Translations under genes and position numbers: made by a program
Shown here: piece after piece, positions 1-6,593 of the stretch
How the letters are laid out: the number at the start of each line of letters is the position of its first letter
Position numbering within the stretch: the stretch's first letter is position 1
Notes under the pieces: model-generated
The model's database searches: none
The model's input: the letters and a program-made list of their open reading frames with translations, nothing else
What the model was told of the DNA's origin: nothing
Assembly (NCBI GenBank): GCA_021815935.1
Contig: JAKAZH010000025.1
Coordinates: 1 to 14,205, forward strand
DNA: 14,205 nt
Reading direction: 5' to 3'
DNA from: Actinomycetes bacterium
Lineage (GTDB): Bacteria > Actinomycetota > Acidimicrobiia > Acidimicrobiales > Palsa-688

Positions 1-875
1 CCCTCGAATCCCTGCGTGCCGGCGCCCGGATCGAGGCCAATGACGCTGCCGCTAAACGCTCGGCGATGGACTTCGTGCTGTGGAAGTTCGCCAAGCCAGG
101 GGAGCCCTCGTGGCACTCGCCGTGGGGCGAAGGCCGCCCAGGATGGCACACCGAATGCGTCGTGATGTCGCTCGGGCTGTTGGGGGAGGGCTTCGACCTG
201 CACACCGGGGGGCTCGACCTGTCTTTCCCCCACCACGAGAACGAGCGAGCCCAAGCGACGGCGGACGGGAAAGTCTTCGCCCGCCACTGGGCCCACCACG
301 GGATGATCGTCGATGAAGGAGGGGAAAAAATGAGCAAATCTCTCGGCAACACCCTCTCGCTTCTCGGTCTCCTCGACGCGTACGACCCGAGAGCTTTCCG
401 GCTCCAAGTTCTCCAGGCGCACTACCGCTCGCCGATGGCGGTGGGCGCCGGAACCCTCGAAGCTGCTTCGGCGGGAGTCGACCGCCTCGACATCTTCTCG
501 CGGGAGTTCGCCGGAGCGAGGGGTGCCAGCGCTAACGAGGCTGCGCTGGTCAAGTTCCGGGCCTTCATGGACGACGATCTCGACACGCCAAAAGCGATCG
601 CCCTCGGATTCGACCTGCTCAAAGCAGCGAGGTCGGCGACGGGAGACGAGGCGGCCGGTCTCGCTTCGGCGGTCTTTGAGATGTTCGAGTCGGCGCTCGG
701 CTTGGAGCTTCGCCGCGAGGGCAAGGTGGTGCCGCCTTCTGTCGTCGAGCGTGCAGCGCAGCGAGACGAGGCGCGCTCGAATCGTGACTGGGCGCGAGCG
801 GACGCCTTGCGCAACGAGCTGATCGCGGAGGGCTGGACGGTGGAGGACGGACCTGGTGGGACGACTGTCCGTTGA
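1..875 (+). CDS. cysS: Cysteinyl-tRNA synthetase, C-terminal two-thirds (5' end outside window)
   Basis: This class I aminoacyl-tRNA synthetase charges tRNA-Cys with cysteine in the cytosol. The frame is open from base 3, so the gene begins upstream; about 290 residues are visible of a family length near 460. Seen in order: the LWK and PSWHSPWG block, the PGWHTEC motif with a predicted zinc-ligand Cys, the FPHHENE motif with His and Glu zinc ligands, and the ATP-binding loop KMSKSLGN. A helical domain follows, and the end is the typical RDWARADALRNEL..GWTVEDGPGG. MshC, the mycothiol paralogue, also has KMSKS, but this C-terminal tRNA-binding tail is that of CysRS. The stop is TGA at 873-875. 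The next gene has its own promoter signals, so cysS probably ends its transcription unit here. Confidence 0.95.
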   Translation, partial: LESLRAGARIEANDAAAKRSAMDFVLWKFAKPGEPSWHSPWGEGRPGWHTECVVMSLGLLGEGFDLHTGGLDLSFPHHENERAQATADGKVFARHWAHHGMIVDEGGEKMSKSLGNTLSLLGLLDAYDPRAFRLQVLQAHYRSPMAVGAGTLEAASAGVDRLDIFSREFAGARGASANEAALVKFRAFMDDDLDTPKAIALGFDLLKAARSATGDEAAGLASAVFEMFESALGLELRREGKVVPPSVVERAAQRDEARSNRDWARADALRNELIAEGWTVEDGPGGTTVR

Positions 876-910
876 TTTCCGGACTTGTGTGATGTGGACG
901 GTCCGAGCGG

Positions 911-916
911 TATACT
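911..916 (+). promoter_or_regulatory. Probable -10 box of the acyl-CoA dehydrogenase promoter
   Basis: TATACT matches the sigma-70-type -10 consensus TATAAT at five of six positions. No good -35 is seen: TTGTGT at 885-890 would leave a 20-bp spacer, and the hexamer at 17-bp spacing (888-893, TGTGAT) is poor. The box would start transcription near 922-924, inside the palindrome that follows. That arrangement fits a repressed or regulator-dependent promoter. Confidence 0.55.
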
Positions 917-918
917 CG

Positions 919-938
919 TTGTTACTGTTCAGTAACAA
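919..938. promoter_or_regulatory. Perfect 9+9 bp palindrome, probable repressor operator
   Basis: TTGTTACTG-TT-CAGTAACAA is a perfect inverted repeat with a 2-bp centre. It lies 2 bp downstream of the -10 box and 26 bp before the acyl-CoA dehydrogenase start codon. Size and symmetry suit a dimeric TetR-family repressor blocking transcription initiation, a common control for fatty-acid catabolism genes. The regulator is not known; the TetR gene at 4237-4998 is one candidate. No second copy was seen in the window. Confidence 0.6.
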
Positions 939-964
939 ATGTATTTGTTGGCGAGAGGGTTGAG

Positions 965-2188
965 GTGAAGATGCCGGATTTTTTCATGGGGCTCAACGAA
1001 GACCAGGAACAGCTGCGCAAGTGGGTACACGACTTCGCAGAGAAGGTGGTCCGTCCTGTCGCTCACGAGTGGGACGAGCGCGAGGAGACCCCGTGGCCCG
1101 TCATCGAGGAGGCGGCCAAGGTCGGGATGTACTCACTCGACTTCGTCGGGAATATGTTCTCCGATCCGAGCGGCATCTCTGTCCCCTTGGTCATGGAGGA
1201 GATGGCTTGGGGTGACGCGGGTATAGGGCTAGCGATCTTCGGGACCACACTCGCGGTCGCGGGAATCTTCGCCAACGGGACGCCAGAACAGATCGGGGAG
1301 TGGCTGCCTCAGTGCTTCGGAACCCCCGACAAGGTCGCGCTCGGAGCGTTCTGCGTTTCCGAACCTGACGCCGGCTCGGACGTGTCGTCGATGAGAACCC
1401 GGGCGGTCTACGACGAGTCCCGCGACGAGTGGGTGCTCAACGGAACAAAGACCTGGATCACAAACGGCGGCATCGCCGATGTGCACGTCGTGGTTGCATC
1501 GGTCGAACCCGATCTCAAGGGACGAGGCCAAGCAAGCTTCGTGATCGGCCCGGGAACTGCGGGGCTTTCGCAGGGTCAGAAGTTCCAGAAGATGGGCATT
1601 CGCGCTTCGCATACGGCAGAAGTCATCCTCGACGACGTTCGCGTGCCGGCAAGGAACCTTCTCGGCGGAAAGGACCGCCTTGACGAGCGCCTGGCCCGAG
1701 CGAGGTCCGGGTCCGGTGGGAGTCGTTCACAGGCTGCGATGGCGACATTCGAGAAGACCCGTCCGGCTGTCGGCGCGCAGGCCGTCGGGATTGCACGAGC
1801 AGCCTACGAGTACGCTCTCGACTACGCGAAGGAGCGTAAACAGTTCGGTCGGGCGATCATCGAGAACCAGGCGATTGCGTTCAAGCTCGCCCGGATGAGG
1901 ATGCTCACAGACGCCTCCCGCCTTCTTGTGTGGAATGCATCGTGGCGGGGTTCGAGCACGGTTGGCTTCGAAGCGGCGGAGGGCTCGCAGTCAAAGCTGT
2001 TCGCCGGTGAGACCGCTGTAACGGTCACCGACGACGCGATCCAGATACTAGGGGGAGCCGGTTACGTGAGAGACCACCCGGTGGAACGTTGGCACCGTGA
2101 CGCCAAGATCTTCACCATTTTCGAGGGGACGAGCGAGATCCAACAGCTTGTGATTGCGCGGGCGATCTCCGGGATGCACATCGAATAG
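965..2188 (+). CDS. Acyl-CoA dehydrogenase (FadE-like)
   Basis: This FAD-dependent enzyme makes the alpha,beta trans double bond in acyl-CoA, the first step of beta-oxidation or of branched-chain acyl-CoA breakdown. The length of 407 residues is normal. Seen: the N-terminal helical domain, the FAD/substrate region FCVSEPDAGSD (129-139) and TWITNGG (163-169), the motif RKQFGR (291-296), and QILGGAGYVRDHPVERWHRD (360-379). The expected catalytic base is Glu387 in FEGTSEIQ. Residues about 239-256 form a charged, glycine/serine-rich insertion before the C-terminal domain; I recall similar insertions in actinobacterial paralogues. The GTG start at 965 has AGAGGG at 954-959. ATG 971 is an alternative, since GAGGTG at 962-967 lies only 3 bp before it. 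The substrate chain length cannot be read from the sequence. The upstream palindrome suggests repressor control. Confidence 0.93.
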   Translation: MKMPDFFMGLNEDQEQLRKWVHDFAEKVVRPVAHEWDEREETPWPVIEEAAKVGMYSLDFVGNMFSDPSGISVPLVMEEMAWGDAGIGLAIFGTTLAVAGIFANGTPEQIGEWLPQCFGTPDKVALGAFCVSEPDAGSDVSSMRTRAVYDESRDEWVLNGTKTWITNGGIADVHVVVASVEPDLKGRGQASFVIGPGTAGLSQGQKFQKMGIRASHTAEVILDDVRVPARNLLGGKDRLDERLARARSGSGGSRSQAAMATFEKTRPAVGAQAVGIARAAYEYALDYAKERKQFGRAIIENQAIAFKLARMRMLTDASRLLVWNASWRGSSTVGFEAAEGSQSKLFAGETAVTVTDDAIQILGGAGYVRDHPVERWHRDAKIFTIFEGTSEIQQLVIARAISGMHIE

Positions 2189-2322
2189 GGTCCGAAGCGG
2201 CGTGAGCGGCGTCGCGGCGTCACTGATTTGACCCATTTGTTGCAGGTTTTAGGCGCGCTGGACGCACAGTCCTGACGCGTGGACCTGCTTCGACAATCGA
2301 CTCGGCGTCACCGTGCAGTGGC

Positions 2323-3072
2323 CTAGCAGTGCACCCACGTGCTCCCTGCCTCAACTGAGGGCGGGCAGCGGTAGTGCCGGCCGGCGACGATCACGTCATG
2401 GACCATCGAGGGCGGGAAAAGGCCGTGACTGATGACCCCTGGGACTCCATCAAGATAACGTGAAAGTGCCTCAGGGCTACTGAAGTTATGAATCCAGTCT
2501 GCAATGAGTCCCCCCTCCGGGCTTCTGGGAGTCTCAGGCCTTGGAATCGCCCCCCCGAGGCGTCGAAAGGTGGACGGCGATCCGAACGCAAGGATTTCGA
2601 GCGGGACGGGGGGTGCCAGAGCTTCGACAAGCTTGTTGGCGGAGACGATCACCACGAACCGGTCCGTCGTCGCGGCGACGACCTTCTCGCGGGTGTGAGC
2701 TGCGCCGGCACCTTTGACCAGCCAACCGTCTGGAGCGACCTGGTCGGCTCCGTCGATGGCGATGTCGAGTCGTGTGGGCGCTCCGGGAGAGTCGAATGCC
2801 TCGATTGTGAGTCCGGCGGCGCGCCCCAGGTTCTCGGTGGCGGGGGAGGTAGCGACGCAGTGGATCGACAAGTGCCGAGCGGCGAGAGCGGGAAGCAGAA
2901 AGGCGACGGTTGAACCGGTGCCGAGGCCGACTGTCATCCCGTCCTCAACCAGAGCCGCAGCCGTCTCGGCCGCTATGGCCTTCTCGGCCCTGTCCATCTC
3001 GGCCCTGTCCATCTCGGCCCTGTCTTTCTCGACTTCGAAGCGCTCTTCGTCCGCTTGCTCCCAGTCGGCCAT
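2323..3072 (-). CDS. rpiA: Ribose-5-phosphate isomerase A
   Basis: RpiA interconverts ribose 5-phosphate and ribulose 5-phosphate in the non-oxidative pentose phosphate pathway. Numbered from ATG 3072 (249 residues): the phosphate-binding loop GLGTGST is at 49-55, DGAD at 107-110 holds the two catalytic-site aspartates, Lys120 lies in the KGAGA block, and the catalytic base is Glu129 in HTREK. These match E. coli Asp81, Asp84, Lys94 and Glu103 with one constant offset of 26. The E. coli start therefore aligns with Met26/Asp27. The true start may be ATG 2997 or ATG 3012, each preceded by AGGG at 5 bp, giving 224 or 229 residues. ATG 3072 and an upstream TTG 3117 have no visible ribosome-binding site. 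The residue after DGAD is Gln, where E. coli has Glu. The charged N-terminus is built from a 15-bp tandem repeat. The gene is convergent with the acyl-CoA dehydrogenase gene and divergent from the peroxiredoxin gene. Confidence 0.92.
   Translation of the reverse strand: MADWEQADEERFEVEKDRAEMDRAEMDRAEKAIAAETAAALVEDGMTVGLGTGSTVAFLLPALAARHLSIHCVATSPATENLGRAAGLTIEAFDSPGAPTRLDIAIDGADQVAPDGWLVKGAGAAHTREKVVAATTDRFVVIVSANKLVEALAPPVPLEILAFGSPSTFRRLGGAIPRPETPRSPEGGLIADWIHNFSSPEALSRYLDGVPGVISHGLFPPSMVHDVIVAGRHYRCPPSVEAGSTWVHC
2983..3027 (-). repeat. 15-bp tandem repeat, 3 copies, across the rpiA start region
   Basis: On the plus strand the unit CTCGGCCCTGTCCAT occurs at 2983-2997 and 2998-3012, with a third copy at 3013-3027 ending CTGTCTTT. 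Read on the coding strand each unit encodes (M/K)DRAE. The two exact units each supply an ATG, and each ATG is preceded by AGGG at 5-bp spacing from the neighbouring unit. The repeat thus multiplies possible translation starts. Confidence 0.9.
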
Positions 3073-3211
3073 AGAGAAATCTTGGCATAGGAAGGCGAGG
3101 TCACGTCGCCGTCGCAAGCGGTCGGCTTCGCAGTTCGTGAACCCTCTGCCGAGGCGCTACCGTGTCGGAAAGATCAAGGCGCCGCAAACCAGGCTGGCGT
3201 GCCCCGACTCC

Positions 3212-3217
3212 AAGGAG
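3212..3217 (+). promoter_or_regulatory. Ribosome-binding site that fixes the peroxiredoxin start
   Basis: AAGGAG lies 5 bp before ATG 3223, ideal Shine-Dalgarno spacing. It favours this ATG over the in-frame GTG at 3199, which would add eight residues and has no comparable site. Confidence 0.8.
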
Positions 3218-3222
3218 AAGTC

Positions 3223-3708
3223 ATGACCATATCTGTAGGCGACAAGATCCCTGACGTCAAAGTGCAGGTGCCCGGACCCTCGGGCCCGGAGGCCGCCCAG
3301 ACCGCTGAACTGCTCGGCCAGGGAACGGTGGTGCTCTTCGGGGTTCCGGGTGCTTTCACTCCGACCTGCAGTGACCATCACCTGCCTGGGTTCGTGATCA
3401 GGGCCGAAGAACTGCGGGCGAAAGGCGTGGACAAAGTCTTCTGCGTCTCGGTCAACGACGCATTCGTGATGGGTGCGTGGGGCAAAGCGAATGAGATTTC
3501 CGACGAGGTCGGCCTGATCGCCGACGGGTCGGCCGTGTTCACGAAGGAACTTGGCCTCGACGTCGACCTGACTGGCGGAGGTCTCGGGGTACGCTCGAAG
3601 CGTTACGCTGCGATCATCAAGGACGGGGTCGTCTCCCACCTCGCTGTAGAAGAGACCCTGGGCCTCGACGTAAGCAGCGCCGACGCCATCCTTTCTGCTC
3701 TCGGCTGA
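3223..3708 (+). CDS. Peroxiredoxin, Prx5/AhpC-TSA (redoxin) family
   Basis: A thiol peroxidase that reduces hydrogen peroxide and organic hydroperoxides, probably in the cytosol since no signal peptide is seen. It has 161 residues, usual for bacterial Prx5 proteins. The active site is GVPGAFTPTCS, with the peroxidatic Cys at 49 in the PxxxTxxC motif, followed by HLPGF typical of Prx5. The later VRSKRYAAII supplies the conserved Arg region. A second Cys at 74 (KVFCVSVND) sits where many Prx5 proteins have Cys; whether it serves as resolving Cys is unclear. There is no fused glutaredoxin domain, so the reductant is unknown. The gene is divergent from rpiA, and its downstream neighbour is convergent, so it is probably transcribed alone. 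Confidence 0.92.
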   Translation: MTISVGDKIPDVKVQVPGPSGPEAAQTAELLGQGTVVLFGVPGAFTPTCSDHHLPGFVIRAEELRAKGVDKVFCVSVNDAFVMGAWGKANEISDEVGLIADGSAVFTKELGLDVDLTGGGLGVRSKRYAAIIKDGVVSHLAVEETLGLDVSSADAILSALG

Positions 3709-3724
3709 AGCGACGCAGCACAAG

Positions 3725-3747
3725 CGGGCGATACGTTGGCGCGCCCG
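3725..3747. terminator. Weak hairpin between convergent genes, possible terminator
   Basis: CGGGCG and CGCCCG form a 6-bp GC stem around an 11-base loop in the 118-bp gap between the convergent peroxiredoxin and thioesterase genes. It is followed by ATTAGTGGCTATT rather than a run of T, so it is not a textbook intrinsic terminator. The position is right; the structure is weak. Confidence 0.25.
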
Positions 3748-3826
3748 ATTAGTGGCTATTAGGAGGCGGTCTGGGGCACTACGTCTGCTTGGCGCAAAGC
3801 GTCGGGGCGCCGTCGCCTGGCTAGGG

Positions 3827-4255
3827 TCAGTCTCGCGGTGTGAGGAGGTAGGTCGACGACGCCTTGGCGATCAGCGTGCCGGCCTCATCGGTCACTTCTG
3901 CTTCGACGAAGGTGATACGCGAGCCGCCTCCGATGACCTTGGCGGTGCAAGTCAACGGTTGTCCGATTCGAGCGCCTTTCAAGAAGCTGATCTTCATTTC
4001 CGTGTTGGCGGTGTACGCTTTACGCCCTGCCAGGTTGGTGATCGTCGACGAAGCCATCGCAGTATCTGCGAAGGCGGCAATGAAACCTCCCTGAACTACC
4101 CCAATGGGGTTCGCAAGGTGCTCGCCCGGGGTCATGGTCCAGACGGTGACCCCGGGCTCGGGTTTGTCGACGCACGCCAGACCGAGTGTCAGGTCACAGT
4201 TGGGTGGGAGCCTAAGTCCCGGCCTTGGTGTTGGCACTACGGTCGCGTTTGACAT
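3827..4255 (-). CDS. PaaI-family hotdog-fold acyl-CoA thioesterase
   Basis: Predicted to hydrolyse an acyl-CoA thioester in the cytosol as a hotdog-fold homo-oligomer. The 142 residues match the family. The signature region is NPIGVVQGGFIAAFADTAMA (49-68). The usual HGG motif reads QGG here (Gln55), while the helix Asp64 that commonly activates the nucleophile is kept. I recall VQGG forms as a recurrent subgroup, so this need not mean inactivity. The core strands (YTANTEMKISFLKGARIGQPL and the ITFVEAEVTDEAGTLIAKAS region) are normal. ATG 4255 lies 19 bp inside the end of the tetR gene, with no clear ribosome-binding site, which suggests translational coupling. A TetR regulator next to a thioesterase, in a window with an acyl-CoA dehydrogenase, points to fatty-acid or aromatic acyl-CoA turnover (inference). 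Confidence 0.85.
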   Translation of the reverse strand: MSNATVVPTPRPGLRLPPNCDLTLGLACVDKPEPGVTVWTMTPGEHLANPIGVVQGGFIAAFADTAMASSTITNLAGRKAYTANTEMKISFLKGARIGQPLTCTAKVIGGGSRITFVEAEVTDEAGTLIAKASSTYLLTPRD

Positions 4256-4998
4256 TCAAAAGGTGACGGCACGGTTCGACTGCCTTCTGCCTCGGAGGTC
4301 GGCTCCGGCCTAGTCTGGGCGGGCAAAGCGCGCAGTCCGGCCCAGACCAGATCTGCAAGGTGGCGTGCCATGAGCTCACCTTCTGCGGGTTCGAGAACGC
4401 TAGCGGATTGCGAGACCACGTCCGAGCCGACGTCCGAGCCGACGTCTGAGTCGAGGTTCGAGGTCGGGTTTCGGGCGGCCACCCACCGGCGCGCAGCAAC
4501 TTCGCCGAGGCCGACGATCGCGTAACCGAGAAGGTCCCGGTGCGCGTCGTCGACGTCAGCGTCGATGAGGCGGCCGATGACCTTTGCGACTGACTCTTCG
4601 AGCCTTAGGACCGGCTCAGAGAACTCTTCACTGATCCTCGCTCCGCTCGTGAACAACAGTTGGTAGGCGCTTGTCGACGTGCATACGAAGTCGAAGTAGG
4701 AGCGAAATCCGGCCAACACCTTGCAATAGGGGCTCGACTCCGCCTCGATCATCGCTGACATGTCCAGGACCAGCTTCTCTCCGACAGTGTCTAGGAGCTC
4801 GACGAACAGATCCGTCTTGGAGGCGAAGTGATGGTAGAGGACAGGTTTCGTTACCCCGGCGGCTTCAGCGATCTCCTCCATCGAGGTCTCGTGGTAGCCC
4901 TTGCGGGCGAAGCGTTCGAGCGCTATCTCCAACAGCTGAATTCTGCGTTGCGGGGCGGGCATGCGCCGCCGAAGTAGCACGCTGGTCGAAGTCTTCAA
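4237..4998 (-). CDS. TetR/AcrR-family transcriptional regulator
   Basis: A predicted dimeric DNA-binding repressor with a ligand-binding C-terminal domain. From TTG 4998 it has 253 residues. Residues 16-64 are a classic TetR N-terminal domain: RRIQLLEIALERFARKGY, then the helix-turn-helix SMEEIAEAAGVTKPVLYHHF (39-58) with SKTDLF after it. The C-terminal domain carries no recognisable ligand motif. A serine/aspartate/glycine linker (SDVGSDVGSDVV) comes from a 12-bp DNA repeat, and the tail overlaps the next gene. The TTG start is chosen because GAAGGAGG lies 10 bp upstream. ATG 4962 is an alternative, just before the TetR domain, but has only a poor site. The open frame continues up to TTG 5097 without convincing support. 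The regulator probably controls its own operon with the thioesterase and may also bind the palindrome at 919-938 (untested). Confidence 0.9.
   Translation of the reverse strand: MKTSTSVLLRRRMPAPQRRIQLLEIALERFARKGYHETSMEEIAEAAGVTKPVLYHHFASKTDLFVELLDTVGEKLVLDMSAMIEAESSPYCKVLAGFRSYFDFVCTSTSAYQLLFTSGARISEEFSEPVLRLEESVAKVIGRLIDADVDDAHRDLLGYAIVGLGEVAARRWVAARNPTSNLDSDVGSDVGSDVVSQSASVLEPAEGELMARHLADLVWAGLRALPAQTRPEPTSEAEGSRTVPSPFECQTRP
4421..4456 (-). repeat. 12-bp imperfect tandem repeat in the tetR linker, about 3 copies
   Basis: On the plus strand TCCGAGCCGACG is repeated exactly at 4421-4432 and 4433-4444, followed by the diverged TCTGAGTCGAGG. It encodes the repeated SDVG of the regulator's interdomain linker and keeps the reading frame. 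Confidence 0.8.
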
Positions 4999-5252
4999 GC
5001 GTGGTTCGCCTCCTTCATCTAACGATCCTCGCAGACCGGGCCGTATCTTCGCACAAGGGGCGTTGGGCGGCCGGGAGGTCGTCGCGGACTTCGCCAAATG
5101 CGTGCAAACGCGCTTTACAGTGAACCATGTGGTCTTTTGCCATGGTCAGGCTGGCACGGATTCGAAAGGTCGGCCGACTGGAGCCGACAACATCGGGCGT
5201 GAGGCCACCCAATCCAGCGCCGGCAAAGGTGACGAGCAGGCCACCTGAGCCG
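4999..5252. other. Intergenic stretch, no convincing gene
   Basis: These 254 bp lie between the tetR start and the end of the glycosyltransferase gene, both on the minus strand. Several frames are open, but none gives a recognisable protein with a supported start. The tetR promoter should be here; I could not pick a convincing -10/-35 pair. No copy of the 919-938 palindrome is present. Confidence 0.5.
5009..5016 (-). promoter_or_regulatory. Strong ribosome-binding site for tetR (TTG start)
   Basis: GAAGGAGG on the minus strand is close to a perfect anti-Shine-Dalgarno match. It lies 10 bp before TTG 4998 and is the only strong site near the regulator's 5' end, so it decides the start. Confidence 0.65.
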
Positions 5253-6530
5253 TTACGGCCGGTGCCGGCGCGCCGAGCGGGTACCAGCCTCCTGGCTGTC
5301 AAGGCCCGTCGGCGCCGCTTCCGGCTCGTCCCTCCCGCGAGCCACTGAGTCCGGCGTCCCACGCAGAATGGGCGTACCCCGAGTAGGCGTAGCCCGAGTC
5401 GGCGTACCCCGAGTAGGCGCACCGAAAGTGGGCGGGAAGTCCCATCCGGCGGCGATCATCAACTTGTCGATGCGACCTGGGAGATCCGCGAGATCGAAGT
5501 GTTGTTTGACGAGACGATGGTTGTGTACGAGGACTGTCTCATCGGGTTCGCGTAGCCATCGCGACAGATCACCCGGGTCCCGGGTACCGAACCACCGGAA
5601 CCCGAGCCGTCGCAACTCCCGGCCGACCGGGTAGTCGCCTACGGCGGCAGGGCGATGGAAGATGGCTGCCTCGAGGGGTGGATTGCCGAAACCCTCCCAC
5701 GTAGACGGGAAGGCCACGACATCGCAGGCGGCGTAGGCGTGATGGACCCCGCTTGACGGTCCCATCGGTGCCACAGGCCCGTGCCGGACAGGCACGCGTG
5801 CAGCGCGCATTATGGAGTCGAGCTCTCCCTGGTATCCCTCCTCCGCCGGTCCGAGAACCCAGTAGACGGCGCCGAGATATTCGGCTAACGCTACGCCGGC
5901 CGGTATGTCCTTGCGAGGGATGGCTCGGGTCGGTTGCAGTACCACGAGATCGTCCGGAGCCGCTCCAAGGGCATTCCGGGTGGCGTCCCTGTCGCCGTGC
6001 GGAGGGTCCGTGTCGAAGCAGTTGCGGATCACGGTCGCTGCGATACCGCGCCGGGCGAGCTGGTGCGCTGAAAGCTCGCTGATCGTCACGTGGATCCATG
6101 CTGGATCGTCAGGCGGGGGAGGTTCGCCGGCGAAGCGCTCGCGCTGCCACGGCAGGTCGTGGTGACGCATGACGGCTTGTCTGCCCTGCAGCAGACCCGC
6201 CACGGCGTCTCTGGCCGTCGGGTTGAGTGGCAGGGAGCACAGGTTCTCCACGACCACGACATCAGCGTCGTCCAGGGCTTCCGCGAGGAGACTGCGGTCG
6301 AGCGCCTCGCCCGGCTCACCGGTGAGCCACGCCCCGGCGCCGAGGCCCGGGACCTCCACGTCCACAGGTCCAGAGCCGGCGACGGTACGCACGTCGAAGC
6401 CGAGCTGGCGGAGCGCCCAACCCCATTTCGCGGCTTCCACCGAAACCCCGTCCGCACCGCCGAGACGAAAAGACAGCGACACAGCCAGCGGCGGCCGCGT
6501 TCGGAGCCGTGCGCTTTGTGGAGCTTCCAC
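5253..6530 (-). CDS. GT4-like glycosyltransferase (GT-B fold)
   Basis: Predicted cytosolic sugar transferase using a nucleotide-sugar donor; donor and acceptor are unknown. From GTG 6530 it has 425 residues. The N-terminal domain opens with SLSFRLGGADGVSVEAAKWGWAL (19-41), a glycine-rich acceptor-side loop typical of GT4 proteins. The C-terminal domain has the LQPTRAIPRKD block (198-208), corresponding to the usual phosphate-contacting Arg/Lys region, and STWEGFGNPPLEA (276-288), which fits the GT4 E-x7-E motif (Glu279/Glu287). The catalytic fold ends near residue 366. The last 58 residues are a low-complexity Thr/Pro/Arg tail that starts with a 15-bp DNA repeat. The open frame runs far upstream on the minus strand, but that part overlaps ccdA and resembles no protein. 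The start is uncertain: GTG 6482 would give 409 residues, and neither has a clear ribosome-binding site. Confidence 0.82.
   Translation of the reverse strand: MEAPQSARLRTRPPLAVSLSFRLGGADGVSVEAAKWGWALRQLGFDVRTVAGSGPVDVEVPGLGAGAWLTGEPGEALDRSLLAEALDDADVVVVENLCSLPLNPTARDAVAGLLQGRQAVMRHHDLPWQRERFAGEPPPPDDPAWIHVTISELSAHQLARRGIAATVIRNCFDTDPPHGDRDATRNALGAAPDDLVVLQPTRAIPRKDIPAGVALAEYLGAVYWVLGPAEEGYQGELDSIMRAARVPVRHGPVAPMGPSSGVHHAYAACDVVAFPSTWEGFGNPPLEAAIFHRPAAVGDYPVGRELRRLGFRWFGTRDPGDLSRWLREPDETVLVHNHRLVKQHFDLADLPGRIDKLMIAAGWDFPPTFGAPTRGTPTRATPTRGTPILRGTPDSVARGRDEPEAAPTGLDSQEAGTRSARRHRP
5371..5430 (-). repeat. 15-bp tandem repeat, about 4 copies, in the glycosyltransferase tail
   Basis: On the plus strand GGCGTACCCCGAGTA occurs at 5371-5385 and 5401-5415, with variants at 5386-5400 (two changes) and a diverged copy at 5416-5430. 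On the coding strand it encodes the pentapeptide series PTRGT/PTRAT. The repeat is in frame and sits past the end of the catalytic domain. Confidence 0.85.
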
Positions 6531-6593
6531 CTCGTGACACTGTACCGGCGCTCTGCGCGTAGGCGGCAGCCGGTGCCATGATGGTCGGCGGTC
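6531..6593. promoter_or_regulatory. Short divergent intergenic region, glycosyltransferase versus ccdA
   Basis: Only 63 bp separate the two divergent starts, so both promoters must lie here or reach into the coding sequence. GTGACA at 6534-6539 resembles a -35 for ccdA, but no good -10 follows. No operator-like palindrome was seen. Confidence 0.3.

Noticed and set aside
1..875. Partial gene as MshC (mycothiol ligase) instead of cysteinyl-tRNA synthetase
   Set aside because: The C-terminal RADALRNEL..GWTVEDGP tail and the long helical domain are those of CysRS.
2254..2279. Two-part hairpin (CGCG and GGAC stems) between the acyl-CoA dehydrogenase and rpiA genes, considered as a terminator
   Set aside because: The stems are only 4 bp each with an internal loop, and there is no T-run on either strand at the right side.
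3157..3723. 188-codon minus-strand frame opposite the peroxiredoxin gene
   Set aside because: The plus-strand frame has a full peroxiredoxin with active site and ribosome-binding site; the antisense frame resembles nothing.
5127..5348. 73-codon plus-strand frame in the gap and glycosyltransferase end
   Set aside because: Arg/Pro-rich, no ribosome-binding site, and overlaps the glycosyltransferase gene on the other strand.
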